Counted from the stretch's first letter, positions 26,269-37,350 are shown. The stretch: 64,000 bases of DNA from Mycolicibacterium xanthum (GCF_019710635.1 NZ_JAIFZS010000025.1:96262-160261), one strand, 5' to 3'. Notes: a model not told the origin generated them from the letters alone. A program made the numbers and translations.

Positions 26269-26377
26269 CTGACGGTCCTTCCCGGCCGGAGCCAGACGTG
26301 GCGTCCGCGGGTCTGCGGTTGTACAACCCGCGCCCGGAGAACGCTACCGCTTTCCGACGGCGAAGGGTCTGCGGGCT

Positions 26378-26383
26378 TAGTGT
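26378..26383 (+). promoter_or_regulatory. -10 element, leaderless permease gene
   Basis: TAGTGT lies 8 bases before GTG 26392 with no ribosome binding site between. This matches the TANNNT leaderless pattern and supports GTG 26392 as the start. Confidence 0.5.
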
Positions 26384-26391
26384 TGGCACTC

Positions 26392-28386
26392 GTGTCCAAG
26401 CTTTCGACGGTCGCCCGGCGCCTGGTGCTGGGTCGGCCGTTTCGCAGCGACAAGCTCTCGCACACCCTGCTGCCCAAGCGGATAGCCCTGCCGGTCTTCG
26501 CCTCCGACGCGTTGTCCTCGGTGGCCTACGCCCCCGAGGAGATCTTCCTGGTGCTCTCGGTGGCCGGGCTGGCCTCCTACTCGATGGCGCCGTGGATCGG
26601 GCTGGTGATCGCCGGGGTGATGCTCATCGTCATCGCCTCCTACCGGCAGAACGTGCACGCGTATCCGTCCGGCGGCGGCGACTACGAGGTGGTGACCACG
26701 AACCTCGGTCCCACCGCCGGACTCACCGTCGCCAGCGCGCTGATGGTGGACTACGTGCTGACCGTTGCGGTGTCGATGTCCTCGGCGATGACCAACATCG
26801 GCTCGGCGGTGCCGTTCGTCGAGCACCACAAGGTGTGGTTCGCGATGTTCGCGATCATCGTGCTGGCGTCGCTGAACCTGCGCGGCATCCGCGAATCCGG
26901 CACCGCGTTCGCGATTCCCACCTATGCGTTCATGATCGGGATGTACGCGATGCTGGCCTGGGGGTTCTTCCAGATCTACGTCCTGGGCACCCCGCTGCGT
27001 GCGGAGTCGGCGGATTTCGAGATGCACGCCGAGCACGGCGAGGTGCTCGGTTTCGCGATGGTGTTCCTGGTCGCGCGGGCGTTCTCCTCCGGCAGCGCCG
27101 CGTTGACCGGGGTCGAGGCGATCAGCAACGGCGTCCCGGCGTTCCGGAAGCCCAAGTCCCGCAACGCGGCGACCACGCTGCTGATGCTGGGCCTGATCGC
27201 GATCTCGCTGTTCATGGGCATCATCATGCTGGCCAGGGCGACCGGCGTGCAGATCGCCGAACGCCCCCTCGAACAACTCGTCGGCGCGCCCGCCGACTAC
27301 CACCAGAAGACCCTGGTGGCGCAGCTGGCCGACGCGGTGTTCCACGACTTCCCGGTCGGCCTCTACCTGATCGCCGGCGTCACCGCGCTGATCCTGGTGC
27401 TGGCCGCCAACACCGCGTTCAACGGATTCCCGGTGCTCGGCTCGATCCTGGCGCAGGACCGCTACCTGCCCCGTCAGCTGCACACCCGCGGCGACCGGCT
27501 GGCGTTCTCCAACGGGATCCTGTTCCTGGCCTTCGGCGCGGTCGCCTTCGTGGTGGCGTTCCAGGCGCAGGTCACCTCGCTGATCCAGCTCTACATCGTC
27601 GGCGTGTTCGTGTCGTTCACACTGAGCCAGATCGGCATGGTGCGGCACTGGACGCGGCTGCTGCGCACCGAGACCGAGCCGAACGCGCGAAGCGCGATGA
27701 AGCGGTCCCGGGTGATCAACACCATCGGCTTCCTCTGTACCGGCACCGTGCTGATCATCGTCGTGATCACCAAGTTCGTGGCCGGCGCGTGGATCGCGAT
27801 CCTGGCGATGGGCGGGCTGTTCGTCATCATGAAGATGATCCACAGTCACTACGCCGCGGTGAGCCGCGAGCTCGCGCTGCGCGCGGCCGAGACGCAGGAC
27901 ATCGTGCTGCCCAGCCGCAACCACGCCGTCGTGCTGGTGTCCAACGTGCACCTGCCGACGCTGCGCGCGCTGGCCTACGCCAGGGCGACCCGCCCCGACG
28001 TGCTGGAGGCGATCACCGTCAGCGTCGACGACGCCGAGACCCGCGAGCTGGTGCACAAGTGGGAGGACAGCGACATCAGCGTGCCGCTGAAGGTCATCGC
28101 CTCGCCCTACCGGGAGATCACCCGGCCCGTGCTCGAGTACGTCAAACGGGTGTCCAAGGATTCCCCGCGCACCGTGGTCACGGTGTTCATCCCCGAGTAC
28201 GTGGTCGGGCACTGGTGGGAGCAGGTGCTGCACAACCAGAGCGCCCTGCGGCTCAAGGGCAGGCTGCTGTTCGAGCCGAACGTGATGGTGACGTCGGTGC
28301 CGTGGCAGCTGTCGTCGTCGGAGCGGCTCAAGAACCTGGAGCCGCAGTCCGCGCCCGGTGATGCGCGCAAGGGGTTCCTGGGTTGA
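26392..28386 (+). CDS. APC-superfamily permease, KimA-like (Rv2690c-like)
   Basis: 664 residues from GTG 26392. Twelve membrane helices span about 30-480. APC traits: FASDALSSVAYAPEE in helix 1, YPSGGGDYEVV after helix 2, SGSAALTGVEAISNGVP in helix 6. The C-terminal 170 residues form a soluble domain. The layout matches B. subtilis KimA, a proton-coupled K+ importer, and the neighbour CeoB/CeoC system supports a potassium role. The substrate is otherwise unproven. The stop overlaps the next TTG start by four bases (TTGA). Confidence 0.82.
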   Translation: MSKLSTVARRLVLGRPFRSDKLSHTLLPKRIALPVFASDALSSVAYAPEEIFLVLSVAGLASYSMAPWIGLVIAGVMLIVIASYRQNVHAYPSGGGDYEVVTTNLGPTAGLTVASALMVDYVLTVAVSMSSAMTNIGSAVPFVEHHKVWFAMFAIIVLASLNLRGIRESGTAFAIPTYAFMIGMYAMLAWGFFQIYVLGTPLRAESADFEMHAEHGEVLGFAMVFLVARAFSSGSAALTGVEAISNGVPAFRKPKSRNAATTLLMLGLIAISLFMGIIMLARATGVQIAERPLEQLVGAPADYHQKTLVAQLADAVFHDFPVGLYLIAGVTALILVLAANTAFNGFPVLGSILAQDRYLPRQLHTRGDRLAFSNGILFLAFGAVAFVVAFQAQVTSLIQLYIVGVFVSFTLSQIGMVRHWTRLLRTETEPNARSAMKRSRVINTIGFLCTGTVLIIVVITKFVAGAWIAILAMGGLFVIMKMIHSHYAAVSRELALRAAETQDIVLPSRNHAVVLVSNVHLPTLRALAYARATRPDVLEAITVSVDDAETRELVHKWEDSDISVPLKVIASPYREITRPVLEYVKRVSKDSPRTVVTVFIPEYVVGHWWEQVLHNQSALRLKGRLLFEPNVMVTSVPWQLSSSERLKNLEPQSAPGDARKGFLG

Positions 28387-29594
28387 GCCCGGGTGCCGCC
28401 GATGAGCTGACGCTGACCACCGGTGCCCCGGCCAACGGCGGCAGTTGCGTGGCCCGCTACGAGGGCCGGGTGGTGTTCGTGCGCTACGCGCTGCCCGGCG
28501 AGACGGTCCGGGTCCGCCTGACCGGCGGGACGGGCCAGGACCGGTCGTACTGGAACGCCGAGGCGATCGAGGTGCTCGAACCCGCCGCCGACCGGGTGGC
28601 GCCGCTGTGCCCGATCGCCGGTCCGCACGGCGCGGGCTGTTGTGATCTCGCGTTCGTCGACCCAGCGGCGGCGCGCCGGCTCAAGGGTGCGGTGGTGGCC
28701 AATCAGCTTGCGCGCCTTGGCGGTTACCGCTGGCGCGACGAACAGGAGGCGACCGCCGAGCCGGTCGGGCAGCAGGGTGCCACCGGATGGCGCACCCGGG
28801 TGCGCCTGGCCGTCGCGCCCGACGGGCGGGCCGGATTCCACCGCTACCACAGCGCCGAGCTGGTGCACCGGCTCGACTGTGCGCAGCTTCCCGCGCCGCT
28901 GATCGCCGACGTGGCCGGGAAGCGCTGGCCCGTGGGCGCCCACCTGCACGTGGTGCTGGACGACGACGGTGTGCGGCACGTGGTGTCGGCCGGGGAGCGC
29001 GGCGGGCGTCGCACGACGGTCCTCGAGGGTGGCTACGAGGCCGTGCAGCGGGTGGGGGAGCGAACCTGGCACATCCCGGTCACCGCGTTCTGGCAGGCGC
29101 ACCGCGACGCGCCCGCCCTCTACAGCGCGCTGGTGGCCGAGTGGGCGGAGCTGCGACCCGGCATGACGGCCTGGGATCTCTACGGAGGGGCGGGCGTGTT
29201 CGCCGCGGCGCTGGCGGCGGGCGTCGGCGACACCGGCAAGGTGCTCACCGTGGACACCTCCCGTGGGGCCTCCCGTGCCGCCCGGGCCACGCTGGCCGAC
29301 CTCGGGTACGTCTCGGTGCTCACCGACTCGGTGCGCCGCGCGCTGGCAGCGCAGCGCGGCCGCGCCGACGTCGCCGTGCTCGATCCGCCCCGCACCGGCG
29401 CCGGCCGCGAGGTGATCGACCTGTTGTCCGCCGCCGAGGTGCCGAGGATCATTCACATCGGTTGCGAGGCAGCATCTTTCGCACGTGACGTCGGACTGTA
29501 TCGAGAGCGCGGCTATCAGGTCGAGAAGCTGCGCGTGTTCGACTCGTTCCCGTTGACCCACCACGTGGAATGCGTCGCAGTGCTGCGTCGATAG
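28383..29594 (+). CDS. TrmA/RlmC-D-type RNA 5-methyluridine methyltransferase (Rv2689c-like)
   Basis: 403 residues from TTG 28383, overlapping the permease stop. An N-terminal TRAM domain (about 5-65) precedes the methyltransferase domain. SAM site motif WDLYGGAGVFAAAL; catalytic core DPPRTGAG; nucleophile Cys in HIGCEAASFARD; closing motif FDSFPLTHHVECVAVL. It should methylate uridine C5 in tRNA or 23S rRNA; which one cannot be told from sequence. The usual iron-sulfur Cys cluster near the N-terminus is partly present (CPIAGPHGAGCCDL). Confidence 0.9.
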   Translation: MSPGAADELTLTTGAPANGGSCVARYEGRVVFVRYALPGETVRVRLTGGTGQDRSYWNAEAIEVLEPAADRVAPLCPIAGPHGAGCCDLAFVDPAAARRLKGAVVANQLARLGGYRWRDEQEATAEPVGQQGATGWRTRVRLAVAPDGRAGFHRYHSAELVHRLDCAQLPAPLIADVAGKRWPVGAHLHVVLDDDGVRHVVSAGERGGRRTTVLEGGYEAVQRVGERTWHIPVTAFWQAHRDAPALYSALVAEWAELRPGMTAWDLYGGAGVFAAALAAGVGDTGKVLTVDTSRGASRAARATLADLGYVSVLTDSVRRALAAQRGRADVAVLDPPRTGAGREVIDLLSAAEVPRIIHIGCEAASFARDVGLYRERGYQVEKLRVFDSFPLTHHVECVAVLRR

Positions 29595-29685
29595 TCGGCG
29601 TGATCGACAGGGGTGGCATAGCATTGCCGACAGGTGAGCCGGGAAGCCTGGTCGGCGCGATCTTGTCGACTCCAACCGAAGGCAG

Positions 29686-31014
29686 ATGGTGATTTCAAAA
29701 CCCCGAGGACGAATCCCACGAGCGCTGTTCTCGCGAGGATCGTGGTCGGAGACCAGCAGGATCTCCGAGATCCTGCGCAAGGAGACCGTCGGCGGCGTGA
29801 TCCTGCTGGTGGCGGCCGGAGCCGCCCTGGTGTGGGCCAATTCGCCGTGGAAGGAAAGTTACTTCGGGGTGCGCGACTTCGTCGCCGGCGGGCATTGGCT
29901 GGGCCTGCACCTGGACCTGAGCATCGGGGAGTGGGCCGCCGACGGGCTGCTGGCGATCTTCTTCTTCGTCGTCGGGCTCGAGCTCAAACGCGAGTTCGTC
30001 GCCGGTGACCTGCGTGACCCGGGCCGCGCCGCGCTGCCGATCGCCGCGGCGGTCGGCGGGATGGTGGTGCCCGCGCTGATCTTCGTCGCGGTCACCGCGC
30101 AGGTCGGCGACGGGGCGTTGCGCGGCTGGGCGATCCCGACGGCCACCGACATCGCGTTCGCGGTCGCGGTGCTGGCGGTCATCTCCACGCACCTGCCCTC
30201 GGCGCTGCGCACCTTCCTGCTGACTCTGGCGGTCGTCGACGATCTGCTCGCGGTGACGGTGATCGCGGTGTTCTACACCGATTCGATCAACGTGTATGCG
30301 CTGCTCGGCGCGCTGGTGCCGCTGGCGCTGTTCACGATCTGCGTGCAGCGCGGGGTGCAGTCGTGGTGGATCCTGGTGCCACTGGGAGTCGTCACATGGA
30401 CCCTGGTGCACGAGTCCGGTGTGCACGCCACCGTCGCCGGCGTGCTGCTCGGGTTCGCGGTGCCGGTGCTGCGCCCGGCGACCAGGAACGGCCAGAAGGT
30501 CGGCGCGAGCATGGCCGAACACTTCGAACACCTGCTGCGCCCGATCTCGGCCGGCTTCGCGATCCCGGTGTTCGCCTTCTTCGCCGCGGGCGTGAGTATC
30601 GGCGGGCTGTCCGGCCTGGCCCGGGCGTTCAGCGATCCGATCACCCTGGGCATCGTGCTGGGGCTGGTGCTGGGTAAACCGATCGGCATCTTCACCACCA
30701 CCCGGGTGCTGGCGGCGGTGACGCGCGCCAACCTGGACAACTCACTGCGCTGGATCGACGTGGTGGGCGTGTCGATGCTGGCCGGAATCGGCTTCACCGT
30801 CTCGCTGCTGATCGGCGACCTCGCCTACGGACTGGGATCAGAACGTGACGAATTCGTGAAGATCGGCGTGTTGTCCGGATCACTGTTGGCCGCCGCGCTC
30901 GCCTCGGTGCTGCTGCTCTCCAGAAACCGTGCCTACCGGCGCATTTGCCGCGACGAGGAGGTCGACGCCGACCACGACGGGGTGCCCGACGTGTACCAGG
31001 CTCGACAGGACTGA
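29686..31014 (+). CDS. nhaA: NhaA-type Na+/H+ antiporter
   Basis: 442 residues with about 12 membrane helices. Signature regions: [37 protein letters not shown] (the two Asp of the ion-binding site) and [18 protein letters not shown]. It exports Na+ or Li+ for H+ at high pH or salt. The C-terminal tail ends with an acidic [12 protein letters not shown] stretch similar to EF-hand-like repeats (DxDxDG), unusual for the family. M. tuberculosis has arsenic-transport genes at this place instead. Confidence 0.92.
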   Translation: MVISKPRGRIPRALFSRGSWSETSRISEILRKETVGGVILLVAAGAALVWANSPWKESYFGVRDFVAGGHWLGLHLDLSIGEWAADGLLAIFFFVVGLELKREFVAGDLRDPGRAALPIAAAVGGMVVPALIFVAVTAQVGDGALRGWAIPTATDIAFAVAVLAVISTHLPSALRTFLLTLAVVDDLLAVTVIAVFYTDSINVYALLGALVPLALFTICVQRGVQSWWILVPLGVVTWTLVHESGVHATVAGVLLGFAVPVLRPATRNGQKVGASMAEHFEHLLRPISAGFAIPVFAFFAAGVSIGGLSGLARAFSDPITLGIVLGLVLGKPIGIFTTTRVLAAVTRANLDNSLRWIDVVGVSMLAGIGFTVSLLIGDLAYGLGSERDEFVKIGVLSGSLLAAALASVLLLSRNRAYRRICRDEEVDADHDGVPDVYQARQD

Positions 31015-31030
31015 CCTTCGCCCGCGTGCG

Positions 31031-31036
31031 TACACT
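31031..31036 (+). promoter_or_regulatory. -10 element, leaderless dxs
   Basis: TACACT, then six bases, then ATG 31043. No ribosome binding site lies between. Four of six matches to TATAAT including both key positions. Confidence 0.55.
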
Positions 31037-31042
31037 GACCTA

Positions 31043-32956
31043 ATGCTTGAACAGATCCGCGGTCCCGCTGATCTGCAGCACCTGTCTCAGGCGCAGCTGG
31101 ACGAACTCGCCCGCGAGATCCGCGACTTCCTGATCCACAAGGTCGCGGCCACCGGTGGGCACCTGGGACCCAACCTCGGCGTCGTGGAGTTGACACTGGC
31201 GCTGCATCGCGTCTTCGATTCCCCGCACGACCCGATCCTGTTCGACACCGGTCACCAGGCCTACGTGCACAAGATGCTCACCGGGCGGTGCCAGGACTTC
31301 GACACGCTGCGCAAGAAGGACGGCCTGTCGGGCTATCCGTCGCGCGCCGAGAGCGAGCACGACTGGGTGGAGTCCAGTCACGCGAGTTCGGCGCTGTCCT
31401 ACGCCGACGGTCTTTCGAAGGCCTTCGAGCTCAACGGTCACCGCAACCGCCACGTCGTCGCGGTCGTCGGTGACGGCGCCCTGACCGGCGGTATGTGCTG
31501 GGAGGCCCTGAACAACATCGCCGCCTCGGGTCGCCCCGTGGTGATCATCGTCAACGACAACGGCCGCAGCTACGCCCCGACCATCGGCGGGTTCGCCGAG
31601 CACCTCGCCGGCCTGCGCCTGCAGCCCGGCTACGAGCGGGTGCTCGAGGAGGGCCGCAAAGCGGTGCGTGGCGTCCCCGTCATCGGGGAGTTCTGCTATC
31701 AGTGCATGCACAGCATCAAGGCGGGGATCAAGGACGCGATCGCCCCGCAGGTGATGTTCACCGACCTCGGCCTGAAGTACGTGGGTCCGATCGACGGCCA
31801 CGACGAGCATGCGGTCGAGAGCGCGCTGCGGCACGCCCGCGCCTTCAACGCGCCGGTGGTGGTGCACGTGGTCACCCGCAAGGGGATGGGCTACGCGCCC
31901 GCCGAGAACGACGAGGACGACCAGATGCACGCCTGCGGCGTCATCGATCCGCAGACCGGCCTGGCCCGCTCGGTGCCCGGCCCGGGCTGGACCTCGGCAT
32001 TCTCCGACGCGCTGATCGAGTTGGCCGCGAAACGCCGCGACGTGGTGGCCATCACCGCTGCGATGCCGGGTCCGACCGGGTTGAGTGCGTTCCGGCAGCG
32101 GTTCCCGGACCGGTTCTTCGATGTGGGCATCGCCGAGCAGCACGCCATCACCTCGGCGGCGGGGCTGGCGATGGGCGGCCTGCATCCGGTGGTCGCCGTC
32201 TACTCGACGTTCCTCAACCGCGCCTTCGACCAGATCATGATGGACGTCGCGCTGCACCAACTGCCGGTGACGATGGTGCTGGACCGCTCGGGGATCACCG
32301 GGCCGGACGGCGCCAGCCACAACGGCACCTGGGACCTGTCGATCCTCGGTGTGGTGCCCGGCATGCGCGTCGCGGCGCCACGCGACGGAGCCCGGCTGCG
32401 CGAGGAACTGGCCGAGGCGCTCGACGTCGATGACGGCCCCACCGCCGTGCGTTTCCCGAAAGGCGATGTGGGCCAGGATGTTCCGGCAGTCGAGCGGTGC
32501 GACGGGGTGGACGTCCTCGCGGTGCCCGCCGACGGGCTGTCCTCGGACGTGCTGGTGGTCGCCGTCGGCCCGTTCGCGTCGATGGCGCTGGCGATCGCCG
32601 AGCGGCTGCGCAACCAGGGCATCGGCGTGACGGTGGTCGACCCCCGCTGGGTGCTTCCGGTGCCCGCCCAGATCGCGACGCTGGCCGTCGGCCACAAGCT
32701 GGTCGTCACGCTCGAGGACAACGGAGAGCACGGCGGCGTGGGATCGGCGGTCTCGGGTGCGCTGCGGCGCGCCGAGATCGACGTACCGTGCCGCGACGCG
32801 GCGCTGCCCCAGGAGTTCTTCGCCCACGCGTCGCGGGGTGAGGTGCTCGCGTCGGTCGGGCTGACCGAACAGAACATCGCCCGGCAGATCACCGGCTGGG
32901 TGGCCGCCCTCGGGACCACGGTGACCGATCGGGAAGTCAGCGAACACCTGGACTGA
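31043..32956 (+). CDS. dxs: 1-deoxy-D-xylulose-5-phosphate synthase
   Basis: 637 residues. It condenses pyruvate with glyceraldehyde 3-phosphate, the first step of the MEP isoprenoid pathway, using thiamine diphosphate. Motifs: [27 protein letters not shown], the ThDP signature [17 protein letters not shown] to [20 protein letters not shown] with the catalytic Glu region, and [16 protein letters not shown]. Full length and intact. In actinobacteria the product feeds menaquinone, decaprenyl phosphate and carotenoids. Confidence 0.97.
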   Translation: MLEQIRGPADLQHLSQAQLDELAREIRDFLIHKVAATGGHLGPNLGVVELTLALHRVFDSPHDPILFDTGHQAYVHKMLTGRCQDFDTLRKKDGLSGYPSRAESEHDWVESSHASSALSYADGLSKAFELNGHRNRHVVAVVGDGALTGGMCWEALNNIAASGRPVVIIVNDNGRSYAPTIGGFAEHLAGLRLQPGYERVLEEGRKAVRGVPVIGEFCYQCMHSIKAGIKDAIAPQVMFTDLGLKYVGPIDGHDEHAVESALRHARAFNAPVVVHVVTRKGMGYAPAENDEDDQMHACGVIDPQTGLARSVPGPGWTSAFSDALIELAAKRRDVVAITAAMPGPTGLSAFRQRFPDRFFDVGIAEQHAITSAAGLAMGGLHPVVAVYSTFLNRAFDQIMMDVALHQLPVTMVLDRSGITGPDGASHNGTWDLSILGVVPGMRVAAPRDGARLREELAEALDVDDGPTAVRFPKGDVGQDVPAVERCDGVDVLAVPADGLSSDVLVVAVGPFASMALAIAERLRNQGIGVTVVDPRWVLPVPAQIATLAVGHKLVVTLEDNGEHGGVGSAVSGALRRAEIDVPCRDAALPQEFFAHASRGEVLASVGLTEQNIARQITGWVAALGTTVTDREVSEHLD

Positions 32957-32997
32957 CGGAGTCAGTCGATTCGGCCTGGACTGACGCAGGTCAGTCC
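32950..32997. terminator. Paired hairpins between convergent dxs and RNase D genes
   Basis: Two related hairpins sit in tandem: GACTGAC-GGA-GTCAGTC (32951-32967) and GGACTGAC-GCAG-GTCAGTCC (32978-32997). The dxs stop lies in the first and the RNase D stop in the second. Each gene ends Asp-stop (GAC TGA), so the arms are built from the coding ends. Confidence 0.6.
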
Positions 32998-34268
32998 GGT
33001 TCGGCCAGGGCCTGCGCCAACACCGGGACGGTGAGTTCGCGCTGCCACTGACGGGCCCCGGAATCCGCCAGGAACCGCTCGACGGCCGCGGCGGTGTCGG
33101 TCGTCGCCTCCCAGTCCCAGCACAACCGGCGGACGGTGTCGGGCGCCAACAGGTTCTCCACCGGCACCGAGAACCGTTCGGCGACGTCGGCCAGGCCGGC
33201 GCGGGCCGCCTCCAGCCGGGCCGCGGCTTCGGGCTTGCGCCTGGCCCACCGCGATGCCGGCGGCGGGCCGTTGGACGGTTCGTGCGCGCTGGGAGGTTCG
33301 GCGGCACGGGCCCGGTCGAGGGCCTCCAGCCACACCCGCGCGCTACGGCGCTGCTTGGAGCCGCCGAACACGGGCAACGCGGTGAGCTTGTCGACGGTGT
33401 CGGGGTTGACGGTGGCGGCGTTGATGATCGCGCTGTCGGGCAGGATCCGGCCCGGGGCGATGTCGCGACGCCGGGCGATCGCATCACGGGTGGTCCACAA
33501 CTCCCGCACCGCGGCCAGGGTGCGCGGGTCGCGCACCTTGTGAATGCCCGAGGTCCGGCGCCAACGGTCGCGACGGGTCGGGGCCCCCTCGAACGTGCGC
33601 AGATGCTCGAACTCCTGACGTGCCCATTCGGACTTGCCCTGCTCGTCGAGCAGCTCTGCGATGGCGTCGCGCAGTTCGGCGAGCACCTCCACGTCCAGCG
33701 CCGCGTAGTTCAGCCAGTCATCGGGCAGGGGCCGCTTCGACCAGTCCGCCGCGCCATGGCCCTTGGTCAGCTGGAGGCCGAGCAGGCGCTGCACCATCGC
33801 GGCGAGGTTGACCCGGTCGAAGTTGGCCAGCCGACCGGCGAGCTCGGTGTCGTACAGCGTGGTCGGGCGCATGCCGATCTCGGCCAGGCACGGCAGGTCC
33901 TGGTCGGCGGCGTGCAGCACCCACTGGTCGGTGGCCAGCACCTGCGCGACCGGGGCCAGCACCTCGACCGGATCGCCCCCGTGACCGACCGGGTCGATCA
34001 GGACGGTTCCGGCCCCGGCGCGACGGACCTGCACCAGGTAGGCGCGGTTGGAGTAGCGAAAGCCCGAGGCGCGCTCGGCGTCGACCGCAAACGGGCCGGT
34101 GCCCGAGGCGAGAAGCTCGGCGGCCCCGGCGATCTCGCTGCGACTGACCGAGACGTCGGGAACGCCGTCGCGCGGGGCGAGCAGCGGCGTGGCCTCTGGT
34201 GCCGGCTGTTCGGCTGCGTCCTGCTCCCCGGTTTCCGCGGCGGATCCATCGGGTTCGGTGTCGGGCAT
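32991..34268 (-). CDS. RNase D-like 3'-5' exoribonuclease with HRDC domain (Rv2681-like)
   Basis: 425 residues from ATG 34268. The DEDD exonuclease core has FAVDAERASGFRYSNR (D-x-E), LHAADQDLPCL, and LNYAALDVEVLAEL (Y-x3-D). HRDC-type helical domains follow around residues 215-300 and near the C-terminus. It likely trims tRNA or other structured RNA. It starts 5 bases after the stop of the DUF3000 gene in the same direction, so it is an operon partner. Confidence 0.9.
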   Translation of the reverse strand: MPDTEPDGSAAETGEQDAAEQPAPEATPLLAPRDGVPDVSVSRSEIAGAAELLASGTGPFAVDAERASGFRYSNRAYLVQVRRAGAGTVLIDPVGHGGDPVEVLAPVAQVLATDQWVLHAADQDLPCLAEIGMRPTTLYDTELAGRLANFDRVNLAAMVQRLLGLQLTKGHGAADWSKRPLPDDWLNYAALDVEVLAELRDAIAELLDEQGKSEWARQEFEHLRTFEGAPTRRDRWRRTSGIHKVRDPRTLAAVRELWTTRDAIARRRDIAPGRILPDSAIINAATVNPDTVDKLTALPVFGGSKQRRSARVWLEALDRARAAEPPSAHEPSNGPPPASRWARRKPEAAARLEAARAGLADVAERFSVPVENLLAPDTVRRLCWDWEATTDTAAAVERFLADSGARQWQRELTVPVLAQALAEPD

Positions 34269-34273
34269 CGAGG

Positions 34274-34855
34274 TCAGGCGCGGGTGCGCGAGCTCAGGTC
34301 GGTCACCCCGGCGGGCGGCAATCCTGCGGCATGTTCGAGCACCTCGCAGAACGCCTCCACATGGGGGCCGAGGTTCAGATCGGTGGCGGTCCACGAGGCG
34401 CGCAGCTCGAGCTGGTGGGCGCGGGGCGGGCCGGAGATGTCGCCGTAGCGCACCGAGGTGGTGGCGGTGACCGTGCCACCCAGCGCGGTGGTGTGCTCGG
34501 CACGCTGCTCCAGCGCATCGGCCAACCAGCTCCACGCCACCTCGGGCAGCAGCGGATCCACCGCCTCGCTGGAGTCGAGGTCGGCCTGGATGTAGGCGAC
34601 CAGGCGCATCGTGCCATCCCAGGCTTCGGCACCCTCGGGATCGTGCAGCAGGATGAGCCTGCCGAACGCGTCGCCCTCGGAGCGCTCCGGGATGATCGCG
34701 GTCTCGGGATGCTTGATCTCGGCGCCGAGCGCGTAGCTGTACGGCGCCAGACGCTGCGGCGGCCGGATGGGACCGAGCTCGATCTCCGGTCGAACGGTGG
34801 TGGCATTCATCGCCGCCACCGCTTCGCGGAACTGAGCCGGTTCGGCGGTGGTCAC
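34274..34855 (-). CDS. DUF3000 protein (Rv2680-like)
   Basis: 193 residues from GTG 34855. Features: [37 protein letters not shown] and a central [11 protein letters not shown] strand. Conserved in Actinobacteria beside the RNase D gene; function unknown. Divergent from hemE. Confidence 0.87.
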   Translation of the reverse strand: MTTAEPAQFREAVAAMNATTVRPEIELGPIRPPQRLAPYSYALGAEIKHPETAIIPERSEGDAFGRLILLHDPEGAEAWDGTMRLVAYIQADLDSSEAVDPLLPEVAWSWLADALEQRAEHTTALGGTVTATTSVRYGDISGPPRAHQLELRASWTATDLNLGPHVEAFCEVLEHAAGLPPAGVTDLSSRTRA

Positions 34856-34941
34856 GCCGTCTGACGGTAGTCCATTCGGGCAGGTCTGTGGTCATGGCGC
34901 GCCGATCCGGACGCGTCGGGGACATGGCAGCATGGGGGGCG

Positions 34942-36006
34942 ATGAATACGCGCCGCGAGCTGCCCGAATCCCCCTACCTGGCCGCCGTCGCCGGTCGCAA
35001 ACCGCACCGGGTGCCGGTGTGGATGATGCGCCAGGCCGGTCGGTCGCTGCCCGAGTACCGGGCACTTCGGGCGAAGAACACGATGATGCAGGCCTGCTTC
35101 GATGCCGACTTGATCACCGAGATCACCCTGCAGCCGGTGCGCCGGCACGGTGTGGACGCGGCGATCCTGTTCTCCGACATCGTGGTGCCGCTGCGCGCGG
35201 CGGGTATCGCGCTCGACATCGTGCCCGACGTGGGTCCGGTGATCGAGCGCCCGGTCCGCACGCCCGCCGACGTCGCGGCGATCGCGCCGCTGGACCCGCA
35301 GCGGGTGGCGCCGGTGGCCACCGCCGTCACGCGGCTGACCGGCGAACTCGGCGACGTCCCGCTGATCGGCTTCGCCGGGGCGCCGTTCACGCTGGCGTCC
35401 TACCTCGTCGAGGGTGGGCCCAGCCGCAACCACGAACGCACCAAGGCGATGATGCTGGGCGAGACCGCCACCTGGCACGCCCTGATGACGGCGCTGACCG
35501 ACATCACGATCGCGTTCCTGCGCGCCCAGGTCGATGCCGGGGTGGACGCCATCCAGGTGTTCGACTCGTGGGCCGGCACGCTGTCGCTGGCCGACTACCG
35601 CCGCTATGTGCTGCCGCACAGCGACCGGGTGTTCGCGGCGCTGGCCGATCGCGGGGTGCCGATGACCCACTTCGGGGTCGGCACCGCCGAGTTGCTCGGC
35701 GCCATGTCCGAGGCGGTGGCCGGGCACGGTGTGCCCGCGACGGTCGGGGTGGACTGGCGGACGTCGCTGACCGACGCGGCCGGGCGGGTGCAGCGCGGGT
35801 GCGCGCTTCAGGGCAACCTCGACCCGGTGGTGCTGCTGGCGGGCTGGCCGGTGGTGCAGCGTGCGGTGCGGTCGGTGGTCGAGGACGGCAGGCGCGCGAT
35901 CGACGCCGGCGCGGTAGGCCACGTGTTCAACCTCGGGCACGGGGTGCTGCCCGGCACCGATCCCGACGTGATCACCGACGCCGTGGCCCTGGTGCACGAG
36001 CTGTGA
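34942..36006 (+). CDS. hemE: Uroporphyrinogen decarboxylase
   Basis: 354 residues from ATG 34942, matching the known family N-terminus ([15 protein letters not shown]). It removes four carboxyls from uroporphyrinogen III to give coproporphyrinogen III. Motifs: [14 protein letters not shown] (substrate Arg), [12 protein letters not shown] (Asp), [16 protein letters not shown], and [13 protein letters not shown] at the end. The stop overlaps the hemY GTG by four bases, so the two are coupled. Confidence 0.96.
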   Translation: MNTRRELPESPYLAAVAGRKPHRVPVWMMRQAGRSLPEYRALRAKNTMMQACFDADLITEITLQPVRRHGVDAAILFSDIVVPLRAAGIALDIVPDVGPVIERPVRTPADVAAIAPLDPQRVAPVATAVTRLTGELGDVPLIGFAGAPFTLASYLVEGGPSRNHERTKAMMLGETATWHALMTALTDITIAFLRAQVDAGVDAIQVFDSWAGTLSLADYRRYVLPHSDRVFAALADRGVPMTHFGVGTAELLGAMSEAVAGHGVPATVGVDWRTSLTDAAGRVQRGCALQGNLDPVVLLAGWPVVQRAVRSVVEDGRRAIDAGAVGHVFNLGHGVLPGTDPDVITDAVALVHEL

Positions 36007-37346
36007 GCACGTCGTTCTGCATCGTCGGTGGCGGCATCTCGGGGCTGGTCGCGGCCTACCGGCTGCGGGCGGCGGCGGGCCCGGACGCGGACATCACCGT
36101 GCTCGACCCCGCCGACCGACTGGGCGGCATCCTGCGCACCGAGCGCATCGGCGGCCAGCCGATGGACGTCGGCGCCGAGGCCTTCGTCGCCCGTCGGCCC
36201 GAGGTGCCCGCGCTGCTGGCCGAGCTGGGGTTGGCCGGCAGGCAGATCGCGACGTCGGGGGCCCGCCCGCTGATCTACTCCGAGAACCGCCTGCACCCCC
36301 TGCCCGAGGGCACCGTCAACGGGATCCCGTCGCGGCCGTCGGCGCTGACCGGTCTTGTCGACGACGCGACGATCCGGTGGATGGCCGATGAGCCCCACCG
36401 GCCGCTGCACTGGCGGGCGGGCGCCGACCCATCGGTCGCCGAGCTGGTCGGTGACCGGTTCGGCGAGCAGGTGGTGACCCGCTCGGTGGATCCGCTGCTG
36501 GCCGGTGTGTACGCCGGTTCGGCCGCGACGATCGGACTTCGGGCTGCGGCGCCGACGGTGGCCGCGGCACTGGACCGCGGCGCGCCGAACCTCACCGCGG
36601 CGGTGACCGCGGCGCTGCCACCGCCGACGGCGGGCTCGGTGTTCGGCGCGGTCGACGGCGGCTACAGCGTGCTGATCGACGAACTCGTCCGGCGCTCACG
36701 GCTGCGCTGGGCGCAGGTCGCGGTGCACCGTGTGCAGGGCGCTCCGGGCGCCTGGGAGCTGACCGACGACGAGGGCGCGGTCTGGCGCGCCGAGGGTGTG
36801 GTGCTCGCCGTTCCCGCCCCCCGGCTGCCTGCACTGGTCGCCGGCCTGGCGCCCCGCAGCGCAGCCGCGGCCCGCACGATCCCGGTCGCCTCGGCGGCGG
36901 TGGTGGCGCTGGCACTGCCCGGCGGCACCCCGCTGCCCGAGCAGTCCGGGGTGCTGGTCGCCGGCCGCACCGGGCTGCACACCAAGGCGGTCACGCTGTC
37001 GTCGCGCAAGTGGGGGCGGCGCGGCAGCGTGGAGCTGCTGCGGCTGTCGTTCGGGCGGTTCGGCGACTCGATCGCGGCCCACACCGGCGACGAGGAGCTG
37101 CTGGCCTGGTCGGCCCAGGACCTGGAGGCGCTGTTCGGCGTCTCGGCCGAGCCGGTGGACTGCCGTGTGGTGCGCTGGATCGACGCGATGCCGCAGTACG
37201 GGCCCGGGCACGCCGAGGTGGCGGCCGACGTGCGGGCCGGGCTGCCCCCGACGCTGACCGTCGCGGGCGGCTACCTCGACGGCATCGGCGTACCCGCGTG
37301 TGTGGCGGCCGCGACGAAGGCGGCCGCCGCGCTGATGGCACGATAG
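36003..37346 (+). CDS. hemY: Coproporphyrinogen III oxidase, HemY/CgoX type
   Basis: 447 residues from GTG 36003. An FAD-binding [13 protein letters not shown] motif opens the protein; [14 protein letters not shown] and the closing [19 protein letters not shown] are typical. Often named protoporphyrinogen oxidase, but in Actinobacteria with ChdC the enzyme oxidises coproporphyrinogen III to coproporphyrin III. The order hemE-hemY-chdC with overlapping or 4-base junctions supports the coproporphyrin-dependent route. Ferrochelatase is not in the window. Confidence 0.93.
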   Translation: MSTSFCIVGGGISGLVAAYRLRAAAGPDADITVLDPADRLGGILRTERIGGQPMDVGAEAFVARRPEVPALLAELGLAGRQIATSGARPLIYSENRLHPLPEGTVNGIPSRPSALTGLVDDATIRWMADEPHRPLHWRAGADPSVAELVGDRFGEQVVTRSVDPLLAGVYAGSAATIGLRAAAPTVAAALDRGAPNLTAAVTAALPPPTAGSVFGAVDGGYSVLIDELVRRSRLRWAQVAVHRVQGAPGAWELTDDEGAVWRAEGVVLAVPAPRLPALVAGLAPRSAAAARTIPVASAAVVALALPGGTPLPEQSGVLVAGRTGLHTKAVTLSSRKWGRRGSVELLRLSFGRFGDSIAAHTGDEELLAWSAQDLEALFGVSAEPVDCRVVRWIDAMPQYGPGHAEVAADVRAGLPPTLTVAGGYLDGIGVPACVAAATKAAAALMAR

Positions 37347-37350
37347 GCGG

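Noticed and set aside
31040..33487. An 815-codon minus-strand frame across dxs
   Set aside because: Antisense to dxs, an unmistakable gene; only its far end coincides with coding sequence of RNase D in another frame.
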